A stretch of DNA of 64,000 bases from Eretmocerus hayati (Eukaryota > Arthropoda > Insecta > Hymenoptera > Aphelinidae). The notes under the pieces are model-generated. The model made no database searches, was not told the DNA's origin, and saw only the letters and a list, made by a program, of their open reading frames with translations. This document shows, piece by piece, positions 24,701 to 35,991 of the stretch. How positions within the stretch are numbered: position 1 is the first letter of the stretch; each line of letters opens with the position of its first letter. The position numbers and the translations under genes were made by a program. The stretch lies in assembly GCA_029851415.1 (NCBI GenBank), contig CM056741.1:163047685-163111684 (forward strand), read 5' to 3'.

Positions 24701-26057
24701 GCCGGAACTGGCTGTAACCGGGGGGATAGAACAAAGCCCATCTAATATCTACTATGCCTGTGCATCATCAGGACTCACCTGTCACGGTTGCACGCGGGGG
24801 TGGCTCTTTTAGAACCCCACAGCAGCAGACAACCTAATACTGCGGATATGAACAACCGCGTCTTCGTCTTCCTGTTTTTTTTGTTGTTTTGTTTTTGTTT
24901 ATTCACCCTTGATAAGGGCAACTTCGGGCTGCACCTCTAGCCCCATTAAACCACATTGTTGATTTTTCTTTAGTGGTCATCGTGAATGACAACACAGGAC
25001 TACTTAGGTAAATAATATCCTGTCATTCACTTTAATAATTTTTAACTTATATCACAGAGTGCACCTTATAGAAACACACCACCATTAACGCACACACTGT
25101 CACGATCACGTATTAAACCCTACGGAGAAGACGTAGGTGTATCTCTCAAGGGTAATCAAGAGTAGTCGTCTAAGAAACAGAGCACCAGGTGTAATTATTT
25201 TCGCACTTATATGTACGATGAGTTCGTTGGCCGAGGGATCAGTGTCCCCGGCGCCCTAGGAGTCACTGCCCGGTCTCGTTGTTCGCGAATCCTATAATAA
25301 TATAACCATGCACTTTACCCAGTGCGCACGCGGATGAAACGACCGACGAGAACTGACATCAACGGCTGATGCTCGAACCTCTCGGACTCACTATATCCTC
25401 GCTATGAGGGAAAACGTTTGTTTATGGCGGCTAGTCAAGACTTCGTTCTTTGCCTCGACCCCGACCGACAGCTTTTGCTTGAGTCGCTCTTTCTCTCTCA
25501 TCGATGAGCCATATACTTTACTGTATGTAGATGGAGTAAAGTTATCCAAACGATTGCAAACGATATATGCATCTTTTTTTATGTACCGTTTTTACACGTT
25601 TTTCGCGATTTACGAGACACCTAGTGGGTGGTTGTAGTATTCCATTGTATGAAAGTGATTGACTTTATCGGCACGAGCGAGAGCGGTAAAAATGAGGGTT
25701 AGAACGAGAATACTTTAGATTTCTACTTAGAAATTAGGTGTGATTGGAAGAGGAGAATTGAATAAAAGTGCTTGGTGTTTGTTGTTGAATTGTGCCTCAT
25801 GAAAGTGACCAAAAAAACTTGGAAAATTAATGTTTCAATTGATGACGTGAGCTCTGAGGAGGAGGGAACGTGACATAGTGTTGCGCCCCAGCATGAGCAG
25901 GGCATTCGTTAAACTCCAGCAATCTGTGAGAAAAATCATCAAATATAACGTTCACAAGTGCAAATCGTTATGTAAAGAAATGGGTTCGTCAAATGTGATT
26001 ATCAAGTTGCTACAGTATCATATACTTGATAAATTCATCAAAATTTTCTTTCCATAG

Positions 26058-26957
26058 CCACTCCTGCTGTACAACACAATGACAGAATTATTTGGATTGA
26101 TTTGGAGGTATTGTACTAAATTCTATACTTGATCTTATTAAATCGATAAGCCTTACTGAGAGTGCTTTTTCTCTTCAGATGACAGGCCTTAATGTTGATG
26201 AAGATCGTATTCTTGAGATTGCTAGCATTATTACTGATGACCATTTGAACATTATCAGCGATGACTTTGAAATAGTTGTTAATCAACCTGACTATGTGTT
26301 GGAGAATATGATTCCATGGTGTCAAGAGCAACATAAGAAAGTGAGTCCACTTGCAATCGACGAGTTGCAATCTTTACTTCTAAATTAGACTCACTAAACT
26401 GAAAACAATACTTGTATGTCCATCATCTATAATAGAGACTTTGTCTGTTCAGAGCAATGTATTGTATTGTGACAGATCATAATTCTGTAGGCCACCTTTG
26501 TTTTGATATACAACACTTTTATTTTCAGACAGGATTAATTGAGGCATCTCAAGAGTCAATTTTTAATGAACAAATGGCTGAAGAGGAACTCATTAAGTTT
26601 TTCAAAAGATATGTCCCATATAAAACATGTCCTGTGGCTGGGAACTGTATGTACATGGATCAAGCTTTCCTTCAAAAATATATGCCTCGGGTGTTTGCAT
26701 ACTTAGGGGATCAAGTTATTGATGTTTCCTCAATCAATGAATTAGCCAGGTGAAATAAGCACTTTGATAACAAATTTATTGAAAAAAATTTGATCTGTTA
26801 ACATACTTACAATATCTGTACTCTTTTCAGACGATGGAATAAGAAAATAGAAAGGAAAAAGCAAAGAAAAACAGGTGATCACAGAGCCCTAGGTGATATT
26901 AAGGATAGCATTGAAGAACTGAGTTATTACAAGAAAAACATATTTCTCTCATTATAA
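26058..26957 (+). CDS. REXO2: Oligoribonuclease, DEDDh 3'-5' exonuclease (REXO2), 5' exon missing
   Basis: Four coding exons are seen: 26058-26107, 26179-26340, 26529-26749 and 26831-26957, all with GT-AG borders and consistent phase, ending in TAA at 26955. Together they give about 185 residues, the length of the catalytic core of the family. The DEDDh active site is intact: IIWIDLEMTGLN supplies the first Asp and Glu, the segment ending DDHLNIISDDFEIVV follows, GNCMYMDQAFLQKYMP supplies the third acid, and TGDHRALGDI supplies the His and last Asp. The product degrades RNA fragments of two to a few nucleotides in mitochondria and cytosol (family knowledge). The first exon shown begins with two bases of a split codon, so a further 5' exon with the start and probably a mitochondrial leader must lie upstream; I could not place it. 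Confidence 0.93.
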
Positions 26958-28150
26958 GATTTTATTTTTCTGAAAATTGTCTCAGAAAGTTGATTTAATT
27001 GTTATCGTTTTAACTCAGTGATATAATGAAATTATTCCCATCACGATTAGCAGGTCATGACCCTGTAAATGCTAAAAAACTGAGTCAACTTTTTAGTTGT
27101 ACAATATTGACTGATTTCGTTCTAGCTATCAAAATATCAAATTCATCATTGCTATCCCAAATTTTGAAACTACCTGGATTTGTTTGTCTGGAAAATTATG
27201 TGTATGTGCCATCATATGCTTCTCAGTGAACTGGGCTAAATAATCAGATTGATTTTATTATCTTGTAAAATATTTGTAAAAAGCTGTAATATATAGAAAA
27301 ATGTATGAAAACAGTATAAGTTTTGTCTGACTTATTTTTCAGTTATCATCCTCTGGCTCGAATCTCCGCCATTAAACGAGCTCGAAATCGCCTGCGATTA
27401 GCTCATTCATTAGCTTTTTGTCTTTTCGGCGATGAAATCAAGAGGTCAGCTTGACGGTATACCACAATCGGCGTATCGGCGTTTTAACGTTGACAATAGG
27501 TTATCAAATGCATCCATTGAATGGATGTGGTAAACTTGAATCAGTTGATTCAGATACTTTATAAAAGTAACACAATCAAATTTTCTGCTCTCCAATTAGG
27601 TACTTTTTACAAAGTCCACAGTTCTTACGACACGAATCACGAATGGACAGTGATTACTCAAGTATTCTGAACTACCAGGCTCGTGAAATTTCCCTGAGAC
27701 TCTGCACAAGAACTCCAGAAAAGAATGTAGGAGTGTGAAATCGAAAATCGCGCGATCAAGTAACAACTGTTGCCGATCTCTCAATAACCGTATAGATCGA
27801 GATAATCCACTCATGAGATCACCGAGATTTGCGATGAAAATGTTCAACTAGGGGTGTCGAATTCTTTTAAAAAATGAATAGAATTTTATGAAAATAATTG
27901 AATTTTGAGCTTCTTGGCACTCAGATTGCCGGTCGGAAGATGATAATCTCAGAAATCATCAATGATTATCATTTCGATTCCTCTCTTTTCAAAATTGAAA
28001 ATCGCAAACCTCGCTAGAACTTCAACATATCATATCACTTTAAATATAATCATTCATTGCAGCATCTTTTCCACCCCATGTCAGTGAAGTGGAATGCAAC
28101 ATAAGGAATTCCTAAAATGCAGTCATCGCTGATGCATTCATGAGTGCAAC
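26958..28150. other. Spacer between REXO2 and alpha-catenin
   Basis: The first few hundred bases are probably REXO2 3' UTR. A minus-strand open frame at 27596-27847 (83 codons; MSGLSRSIRLLRDRQQLLLD in its middle) is slightly GC-richer than its surroundings but has no recognised homologue. Nothing else stands out. Confidence 0.4.
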
Positions 28151-28157
28151 GAGGACG

Positions 28158-28165
28158 TGACGTCA
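28158..28165. promoter_or_regulatory. CRE-type palindrome TGACGTCA
   Basis: This is a perfect cAMP-response/ATF consensus at the start of a GC-richer block (28150-28400) that lies 0.95 kb upstream of the alpha-catenin start codon. The block contains no long coding frame and offers a donor ACATGAAG|GTACGA near 28376/28377. It is a good candidate for the alpha-catenin promoter plus 5' UTR exon. The assignment is inferred from position. Confidence 0.35.
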
Positions 28166-29115
28166 TGAATGAAAGGTGTGTCTGTTTGTGTTAGTATTGC
28201 ATCGGTGTGAGCGACTCTCTGGAACGGAACTTCGGGAGTCGACGCGCTGCAGCGATCGCGAGAGCCTGGAGCTCCGTGTATGTGCCAAAAGTTTTATTGT
28301 TTGTGAATTACCCATTGTTATATCTTTGGGTAATAACTTCCCTTGTGGTAGACAACTCCATCATCATTACATGAAGGTACGACTTTTAGCTGGCAAGTCT
28401 CTCTGAATGACTGCAAATATCCTACTTGGAATCGCGAGCAAAGGTTCGGTGGAAATAAGGTGCACACCCGTTTTGTAATCCGTTGTGCCTGAGGAATGGC
28501 AGACATCCCGAGTTTCTTAGCTGTCAAATCAGTGCTTTCTACCTGTGATTCAAATTTTACCTGAGGATGCTGTGCGTCTAAGAGTTAGACCTAGATGATT
28601 GTTGTACGGAAATTTTAGAGTGACGCTGATTATGCTTCACCCTGACGCGACGCAAAATCATTTGTCGGCATCAGAGCGGTGAATCATTCTGCAAGCAGGC
28701 GTATATACCGTGCATTCAACATTCTTTGCCCTCCACTCATTTGTATGAATCGTGTAGAGCCAGAGTGAAATACTTTGATGGATGTCCCGGATAATTCTTT
28801 CGAAAAGTTTTACCTCTTAAAAATTGGGTCGTTGTCCCTTTGTTCATCAATGACCCTTGCTTATGATTGGTATTCAATAAGTTCTTTATTGTGTGAGCCG
28901 ATGTGTCATGTACATCTTGGGAAATGAAAGTTGTGAATGAATCACTTTTTCATCAAATAGATACGATGTATGTTTACATAGGGTAAACTATGATCAAGAT
29001 CATATGAGATAATACAAAGACAACTTTTAATACCGCTGAACCTTACTTTATGATTGAAAACAAATGTATTCAATTGAATCTTTTCATCTCTACAGAATAA
29101 GTGACTAGCTTGAAA

Positions 29116-32100
29116 ATGTCGGACCACTTTGGGCCTATAACTGTAAAATGGGATCCCAAAAACTTGGAGATTCGCACCATGTCAGTGGAGAAAACACTGG
29201 AACCTCTAGTGCTTCAAGTGACGACACTCGTCAACACAAAGGGCCCAAGCAAAAAGAAAAAGGGTAAATCAAAACGAGCCAGTGCTCTTGTTGCTGCTGT
29301 TGAGAAAGCAACAGTCAATTTCATAGAGAAGGGAGAACAGATAGCATATGAAAATCCAGATATTACTGCCGAGATGCTAAGTGCCGTTGAAGAAGTGAGG
29401 AAAACTGGCTCTGCTATGAGTATTGCTGCCAGGTGAGTGTCAATGTTGAAAGCGAGTTTTCTGTTGACCCATAGTACACTTTTATAACGATATTCTATTA
29501 TCTCATTTTCAGAGAGTTCTCTGAAGATCCATGCTCTTCCTTAAAAAGAGGGAACATGGTCAGAGCTGCAAGAAATCTTCTTTCAGCTGTGACAAGATTG
29601 CTAGTTTTGGCGGACATGGTTGATGTACATCTGCTTTTGAAGTCTCTCCATATTGTAGAAGATGATTTAAGGAAATTGAAGAACGCCTCTTCTCAGCAAG
29701 AACTTCTGGAAAATGTGAGGCAGTTTGGCAGGAATGCTTCAGAACTGATGAATCAAGCAGCTAAGCGTCAGCAAGAATTGAAAGATCCTCAGTTACGGGA
29801 TGATTTGGCTGCAGCTAGAGCTGTTCTCAAAAAACACTCTACCATGTTACTAACTGCTTCCAAAGTATATGTCCGCCATCCTGAGCTAGCTGCTGCTAAA
29901 GCCAATAGAGATTATGTACTCAAACAGGTTTGTTCCTCCCTTCAAGTTTAAACTTCAATATGCCTGTATTACCAGAAATTAATATCAGTCAGTAGGAGTA
30001 ATGTTTGTTGAAGAATTTTGTACACTGGACATGGTGAATAGGGAGATCAAGTCCCAATATTTCATCTTCTTTGAGGGTGTACATGAGATTCTTTTACAAG
30101 AGACTATCTTCAACATGAGTCTTAAACCCGACAACTTTGAAATTGTCCCCTGAGTTTGAAAACATTTGACAAGTAATAATGAATTTCAGGTCTGTGAAGC
30201 TGTAAACACGATAAATGACGTGGCGCAAGGCAAGATTCCTAGCGACAACCAGCAACCTTATGATGGACCGGGCGAACTCGCTGCCGCCCTTGACGACTTC
30301 GATGAGCGTGCAGTAATGTCTCCACTTGCTTATAATGAAGTTCGTACTCGGCCTAGCCTGGAAGAGCGGCTTGAGAGCATAATAAGTGGTGCAGCACTCA
30401 TGGCCGATTCGTCGTGCACGCGTGACGAGAGGCGCGAGCGTATCGTTGCCGAGTGCAATGCTGTCAGGCAGGCCTTGCAGGATCTTCTTAGCGAGTACAT
30501 GAATAACGTAAGTGATGCTGAAATTTACTTGACCCGATAGCTAAGTAAAATTCACAGGGGTGTGTTTAAACGAAAGCAAACTTTTACGAGCTTTCTGAAT
30601 CGATCCAGTCAGAAGTATTGTAATTCTTGATCCAATAGATCTCAACTTCATTTTTTATACTCAGAGGTGATCGTCTTTGTGATTGGAACATTTACGATCA
30701 TTTTTTAATTATCTTTGATGTTATTCTAAACAGTTATCTAGATAGCATTCCTTGGACTCCGTTCATTCAGGCTGAAAGGAGCAGAATAGATTTTGTTCTG
30801 TGCAAGGCATGTGATGATTCACACTAGATCAAAGTCTGTTTCAACATTATTTTTCCAAAGTCCCTAACAAAATCCACGGACATCTTTTAATAATTTTCCA
30901 TACCATCACAACCTTACCGTCCCATAAATTTTTTGCCTTGTTCGATTATTGACCTTATATTTTTTTCTTGTTTAATGAGGGCAGTTGCAACTAGCTCGAG
31001 CTGGTAAAAGGGTAAATATTGAAAATCCCCGTGTATGTTTCAAACAATTTTTTTGTAACAACTTGCTTGTTTTGTGGCTTTGTTGATTGCCCTAATGTTG
31101 TTTGATGTTATTTCGACATTCGTGAAAAGAGATCCGTGTTATAAATAACTAATTCCGACGCGTCGTTTACAATTTTTTACTTAGAATAAGTAAGAGAAAG
31201 AGAGCGAAAAATACTTATGTGTGCTACTTTTCTAGTGATTTTTCAACTCTTCCAAACATCGTGAAAGCTCAGTGATACGGATAGCGAATGAGTATTTAAT
31301 ACTTTTCTTTACATCTTATTCTCTTTTTTAAAGAGGAAGTGATAGATTTTTTAGAGCCAGCATCCGTTTTGTTCCCCAAACATGATTGTTGCATCTGAGA
31401 CTGTGCGCCGCATTCAATCTTGTTCAAACCGGCGATATCCATCCCTTAGGCAAAACCTAATTACCTCGTGCAAATTACTACTAATGCCTCAAATTTGATC
31501 TCTTTGACTATCTTTTATTCTTAACTGAGAATCATTTACTGTTTGCTGCAAGTATAAGCTAGAAATTAAGTATAACAGAATGCAGTTCGTATTTTTGAAA
31601 TAATCATGTTGGTGCTAGAAATTCCTGTAAGTATGCTCGTGATAATTGATTTTGTGTACATTGACTGACCTTCTATACACGAAGGTGTCACTTTACGCAG
31701 GTTACAATTTGACTTGATAGCAATCAAGCTAATTTAGTTTAAATTTCAACAATTTCCCATCCCAGCGAAGTTTGAAAAAAGTTCACTATACCATCCATAT
31801 CCACTCATGTACCGTAGTTCTCATCAACTCCGTGTAAATTTGAGTGTACCATGCCTTAATTATTTAAATGATTGCCTCAATGATCATTTAGATGTCTTAC
31901 TGAAACACACAGTCCCTTCTTGAAAGAATCAAGCTAATTCTCATTACTTTGTTACGTGTATAGATGGGCGTCAAAGAACAATCCGAAGGACTAGAGCGAG
32001 CCATTGATCACATGTGCAGAAAAACGAGAGATCTCCGAAGGCAGTTGCGCAAGGCAGTCGTCGACCACGTCTCCGACAGTTTCCTGGAGACCAGCGTTCC

Positions 32101-35100
32101 TTTGCTGGTCCTCATCGAAGCTGCTCGTAATGGCAGAGACAAGGAGGTTGAAGAATATGCTCTTGTTTTTACTGAGCACGCCAACAAGCTGGTTGAGGTA
32201 TCGCATACAACAAGATATTACCGGTCGTACGATTCAACCTCGATTATTTAAAAAAAAAAATAATAATAATACCGATCAATCATTCTAGGTAGCAAATCTC
32301 GTGTGTAGTATGTCTGGCAACGAGGATGGCGTCAAAATGGTTCGTTATGCCGCGGCTCAGATCGAAAACCTGTGCCCTCAGGTGATAAACGCAGCTCGAG
32401 TTTTAGCCGCGCGGTCGCGTTCTAAAGTCGCCCAGGACAACATGGAAGTATTCCGTCAGGCCTGGGAAAACCAAGTACGCGTACTGACTGAAGCTGTTGA
32501 CGACATAACAACTATAGACGACTTCCTCGCCGTATCCGAAAACCATATCCTCGAGGACGTCAATAAGTGCGTACTTGCATTGCAAGAAGGTGACGCTGAT
32601 ACCTTGGACAGAACTGCTGGTGCCATTAGGGGTAGATCAGCTCGAGTCTGCAATGTTGTTCAGGCCGAGATGGACAATTATGAACCTTGCATCTATACCA
32701 AGCGTGTACTTGAGGCAGTCAAGGTGCTTCGCGAGCAAGTCATGCCCAAGTTTGCTCAAAGAGTTGAGGTGGCTGTGGATGCACTCGGCAGTACTCCACC
32801 CAAAGATGTCGACGAGAACGACTTCATCGATGCCTCCAGGCTCGTGTATGACGGTGTCAGGGAGATCAGACGTGCTGTTCTCATGAATAGGGTAAGTAGT
32901 TTCACAGCGAGATTTTCTAGCTTACATGCCGTAGCTTCGACAAATCTCCCGTACCTAAGTCACAGTGAGCGAAAACAATATTCAGAATGATTTTATTTAT
33001 AGGCCGACGAAGATTTGGATCCAGAGGATGTGGAACTGGATGAACACTATACTTTGGAGACTCGCAGCAAGTCGAGCGCTCAGACTGGCGAGCATGGAGT
33101 GGATGAATACCCCGAAATTAGTGGTATCACTACAGCCCGCGAAGCCATGCGGAAAATGCCAGAGGAGGATAAGCAAAAAATCCTTCAACAGGTTGAGTTC
33201 TTTAAGAGTGAGAAACTCAAGTTCGATCGGGAAGTAGCCAAGTGGGATGATGCTGGTAATGACATCATCGTTCTTGCGAAACATATGTGCATGATCATGA
33301 TGGAGATGACAGATTTCACTCGTGGTCGCGGACCTCTCAAAACAACCATGGATGTAATTAACGCGGCGAAAAAAATTTCTGAGTACGGTACCAAGCTGGA
33401 CAAGCTGACCAGACAAATTGCCGACCAGTGTCCTGAAAGTTCTACCAAAAAAGATTTATTGGCCTATCTCCAGCGTATCGCTCTGTATTGTCATCAAATG
33501 AACATCACAAGCAAGGTCAAGGCTGACGTACAGAACATCAGTGGAGAACTCATCGTTTCGGGTCTCGATAGTGCAACATCACTTATCCAGGCTGCCAAAA
33601 ATTTAATGAATGCTGTCGTTTTGACAGTCAAGGCCTCCTACGTTGCTAGTACCAAGTACCCCAGACAATCAACCGTCACGGTAAGTCTCATTTGCGCTAA
33701 TAATTTAGTAATGATTGCTTCTTTTTTACCTCATCGCAGAAGAATACATTGATAGCTTTTCATTAATCTGAGAGATTTTTAGAGATTTGTCCGCGATGGT
33801 GTTGTGTACAAAGTGACGCCTTAAGCCAAATATATTCTAAATTTTCAGTATTTCTTGTACTCATCATTTCGGAACATGAGTAATTTTCTTCAACACGAGT
33901 TCATGAATTTTTAATCCAAAGGAAATTCAGAGTTCAATATTTCACATCGAATAGAAAGCGATTCAACTATTAGGGATTTCAAATCGTGGCTGAAACGAAA
34001 ATAAATAATCCCAATCAATTTTTTACTTTGAAACATCGTATTTTTTATGGACGACAATGAAACCAAACGATATGATGTTTGTAGACTGTTGAAGGCAAAG
34101 GAACTCGAACTGAGAAAGATTGGCCAGCAGAGCCGCTCCTGCTCTACCTACCCGTATCATATAACTTATCTATTACTTATTCTGTCTCACTGGTATAGGT
34201 TGAATAGCACATTTGAATCAAGCTGATCAAGGTTCAATAATACATTCATAGTCGAGATCAACTTTTTTTTAGCAATGCTAGAAATATCAAGTATCAGCTC
34301 TTTCAACACTGTTCGTCACTCACAATGCTTCGCTTATGCTTTTAATAATTTTATTCTTGTTGTGGGGGTTTTTGGATGTCAACCGTCACTATCTGCATTC
34401 GAGATTTATACGATATCCATTTTCGATTTAGTCCAATTACTGACCTTGACATCTGAAACCTACCTTCAACTGAAAATAGAAATTGTGTCGGAATATGTAT
34501 ATATTGGTGTCATATTATGAAGTAGTTTAACACGTTTGGCAGGAATATAAAATTCAAGACCACATGATGTCTATCTTATGCACCAAATTTTCTGCAAACT
34601 CACCAAATAAAGCAAGTTTGTTTAGAGTATCAAATTGACACACAAACTTGAATTATATAAAATTAGTGATGATCAAATTATTAGATTTCATTCATAATAA
34701 TGGCTAATAAAAGCTTCTTTAACTCTTTGCTATCTTGCTATCTGGACTGCGCAGCAAGTGAGTATTTCTGAGATCAAGTGAAATTTAAAAATAATAGATG
34801 AATACGACCTTACCCATCTAGCATTTCCACCATTTGAAAGTACAGTGAAGTGCGCACAAGGCGAAACCCAAGGGGTCGAGAAAATCTTTTTGCCTTATCC
34901 GAATTTCGTATTGAGTGTTGGAAGGATCCTATATTCGAAAATACTATCCAAGATCCCAAATTATTTAAAAAGAAAACCATTCCTTGTTCATTCTAATTTT
35001 CTCACTACTCGTCATTATCAAAGAAAAAATCCAACTGATTCATTCATAATCAGCGGGAAAGATGAAGGAAAATTAGAGTTAATTTAGTGGAAATAGAGAT

Positions 35101-35991
35101 ACATTTTCGATTAGATCCAAAGTCGCCTGATTCTTAGAAGTTCTTCAAATCAGTCAACAAAGTTGAATTGGGCCATCGAAGCTTGTGCTAACTCCCTCTT
35201 CTGGTGCGATCTTAATTTGTTGTTCAACAAAACTGAGCTGTGTGAACCGATTTCAGCCATTCCCACAATATTAACGAGAGGTTGAAATCTCTTATGACAC
35301 AATACGCAAGACTCCCGAGGTTCGAATATTTTAATACCTTCCGTGAGTTTCTCGTCTGATGACGGTATCGAGCAGTCCTTTCGTAAAAAACGATATTTCT
35401 TGTTGAGCTTTTTCGTCTTAGACGTACTCCGCTTTACTTCCGAGTCACGGCAGACGCAGGATGAACTGCAGTTGTCATGTCATCATTTGAACGTTCATTA
35501 ATAACTTTGTCATGGAGACATTTGAGCTCCGCCAAAAATTTTGCAAAGACTCGGGTTGAAATAAGCGCTGTTAATGCAACGAAGTTTTTTTCATAGATGA
35601 ATGCATTTGCGCTGTAGCGCTAGTCATTGAATATGTCTTTGGCTTCATGATTCTAATGATAGAATCATCTTCAATCTGTAGATGTAAAATCATATAAAAA
35701 ATGAATACACAAATGTGACGTGATCTCAAAAATTGACCATACAGATCTAATGGGGTTATTGACGAGCAGAAATGTACACTTGACGAAATCATGAAATCTG
35801 ATGATAAAATTTCCCTCTCTTTTCAGTCACCCATCGTCGTTTGGAAAATGAAAGCTCCTGAAAAGAAACCTTTAGTACGACCAGAAAAACCTGAGGAAGT
35901 CCGGGCCAAGGTGCGAAAGGGTTCCCAAAAGAAAGTACAGAATCCAATACACGCGCTTTCTGAATTCCAGAGCCCGACTGAGAGCGTATAA
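29116..35991 (+). CDS. alpha-Cat: Alpha-catenin, complete gene
   Basis: Seven coding exons: 29116-29432, 29513-29927, 30190-30507, 31964-32197, 32289-32891, 33003-33680 and 35827-35991. All have GT-AG borders; the first intron is phase 2 and the others phase 0. The sum is 909 residues, against about 906-917 in human and fly. The protein begins MSDHFGPITVKWDPKNLEIR and ends ALSEFQSPTESV. Exons 1-2 (residues 1-244) cover the beta-catenin-binding and dimerisation part, exons 3-5 (245-629) the M domain, and the last exons (630-909) the linker and actin-binding domain. Hallmarks include VRQALQDLLSEYM (vinculin-binding helix), KTRDLRRQLRKAVVDHVSDS, DDFLAVSENHILEDVNKC and MKAPEKKPL. Alpha-catenin links cadherin/beta-catenin to actin at adherens junctions. 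The ATG at 29116 is chosen because it matches the family start. The acceptor at 29095/29096 shows a 5' UTR exon lies upstream. Confidence 0.98.
30985..31011 (+). CDS. Candidate alpha-catenin cassette microexon (27 nt)
   Basis: Inside the 1.46-kb third intron, a pyrimidine-rich acceptor (TTTTTTCTTG ... GGGCAG) is followed by 27 nt that read LQLARAGKR and then a donor GTAAAT. Both flanking exons meet at phase 0, so inclusion adds exactly nine residues and keeps the frame, giving 918 residues in all. The insert falls after residue 350, just behind the vinculin-binding helix ending in LLSEYMNN and before MGVKEQ. There is no transcript evidence here. Confidence 0.55.
34093..34155 (-). repeat. tRNA-like Pol III box fragment in alpha-catenin intron
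   Basis: On the minus strand, GGTAGGTAGAGCAGG resembles an A box and CAGTTCGAGTTCC about 40 nt later is a good B box. The stems do not fold as a canonical tRNA. It is probably a SINE head or tRNA pseudogene in the last intron. Confidence 0.3.

Larger units (their letters stand above)
13580..26057. other. Long gene-poor stretch; 5' part of REXO2 probably at its right end
   Basis: No exon with family similarity was found over about 12.5 kb. Visible structure is limited to simple repeats (14896-14946 CA and GTG, 21697-21715 GAC), poly-T runs and a TATA-like TATATAAAAGGG near 24645. The GC-richer segment at about 24770-25640 is the likely location of the promoter and first exon of the REXO2 gene that follows, but no donor in the required phase could be chosen. 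Confidence 0.5.

Noticed and set aside
24982..25030. Small inverted repeat GTGAATGACA ... TGTCATTCAC
   Set aside because: Only about 10-12 bp pair over a 25-nt loop, not unusual for AT-rich DNA.
25404..25637. Frame beginning MRENVCLWRLVKTSFF as the mitochondrial leader exon of REXO2
   Set aside because: The Arg/Ser-rich start is attractive, but none of its possible donors gives the phase 1 needed by the exon at 26058.
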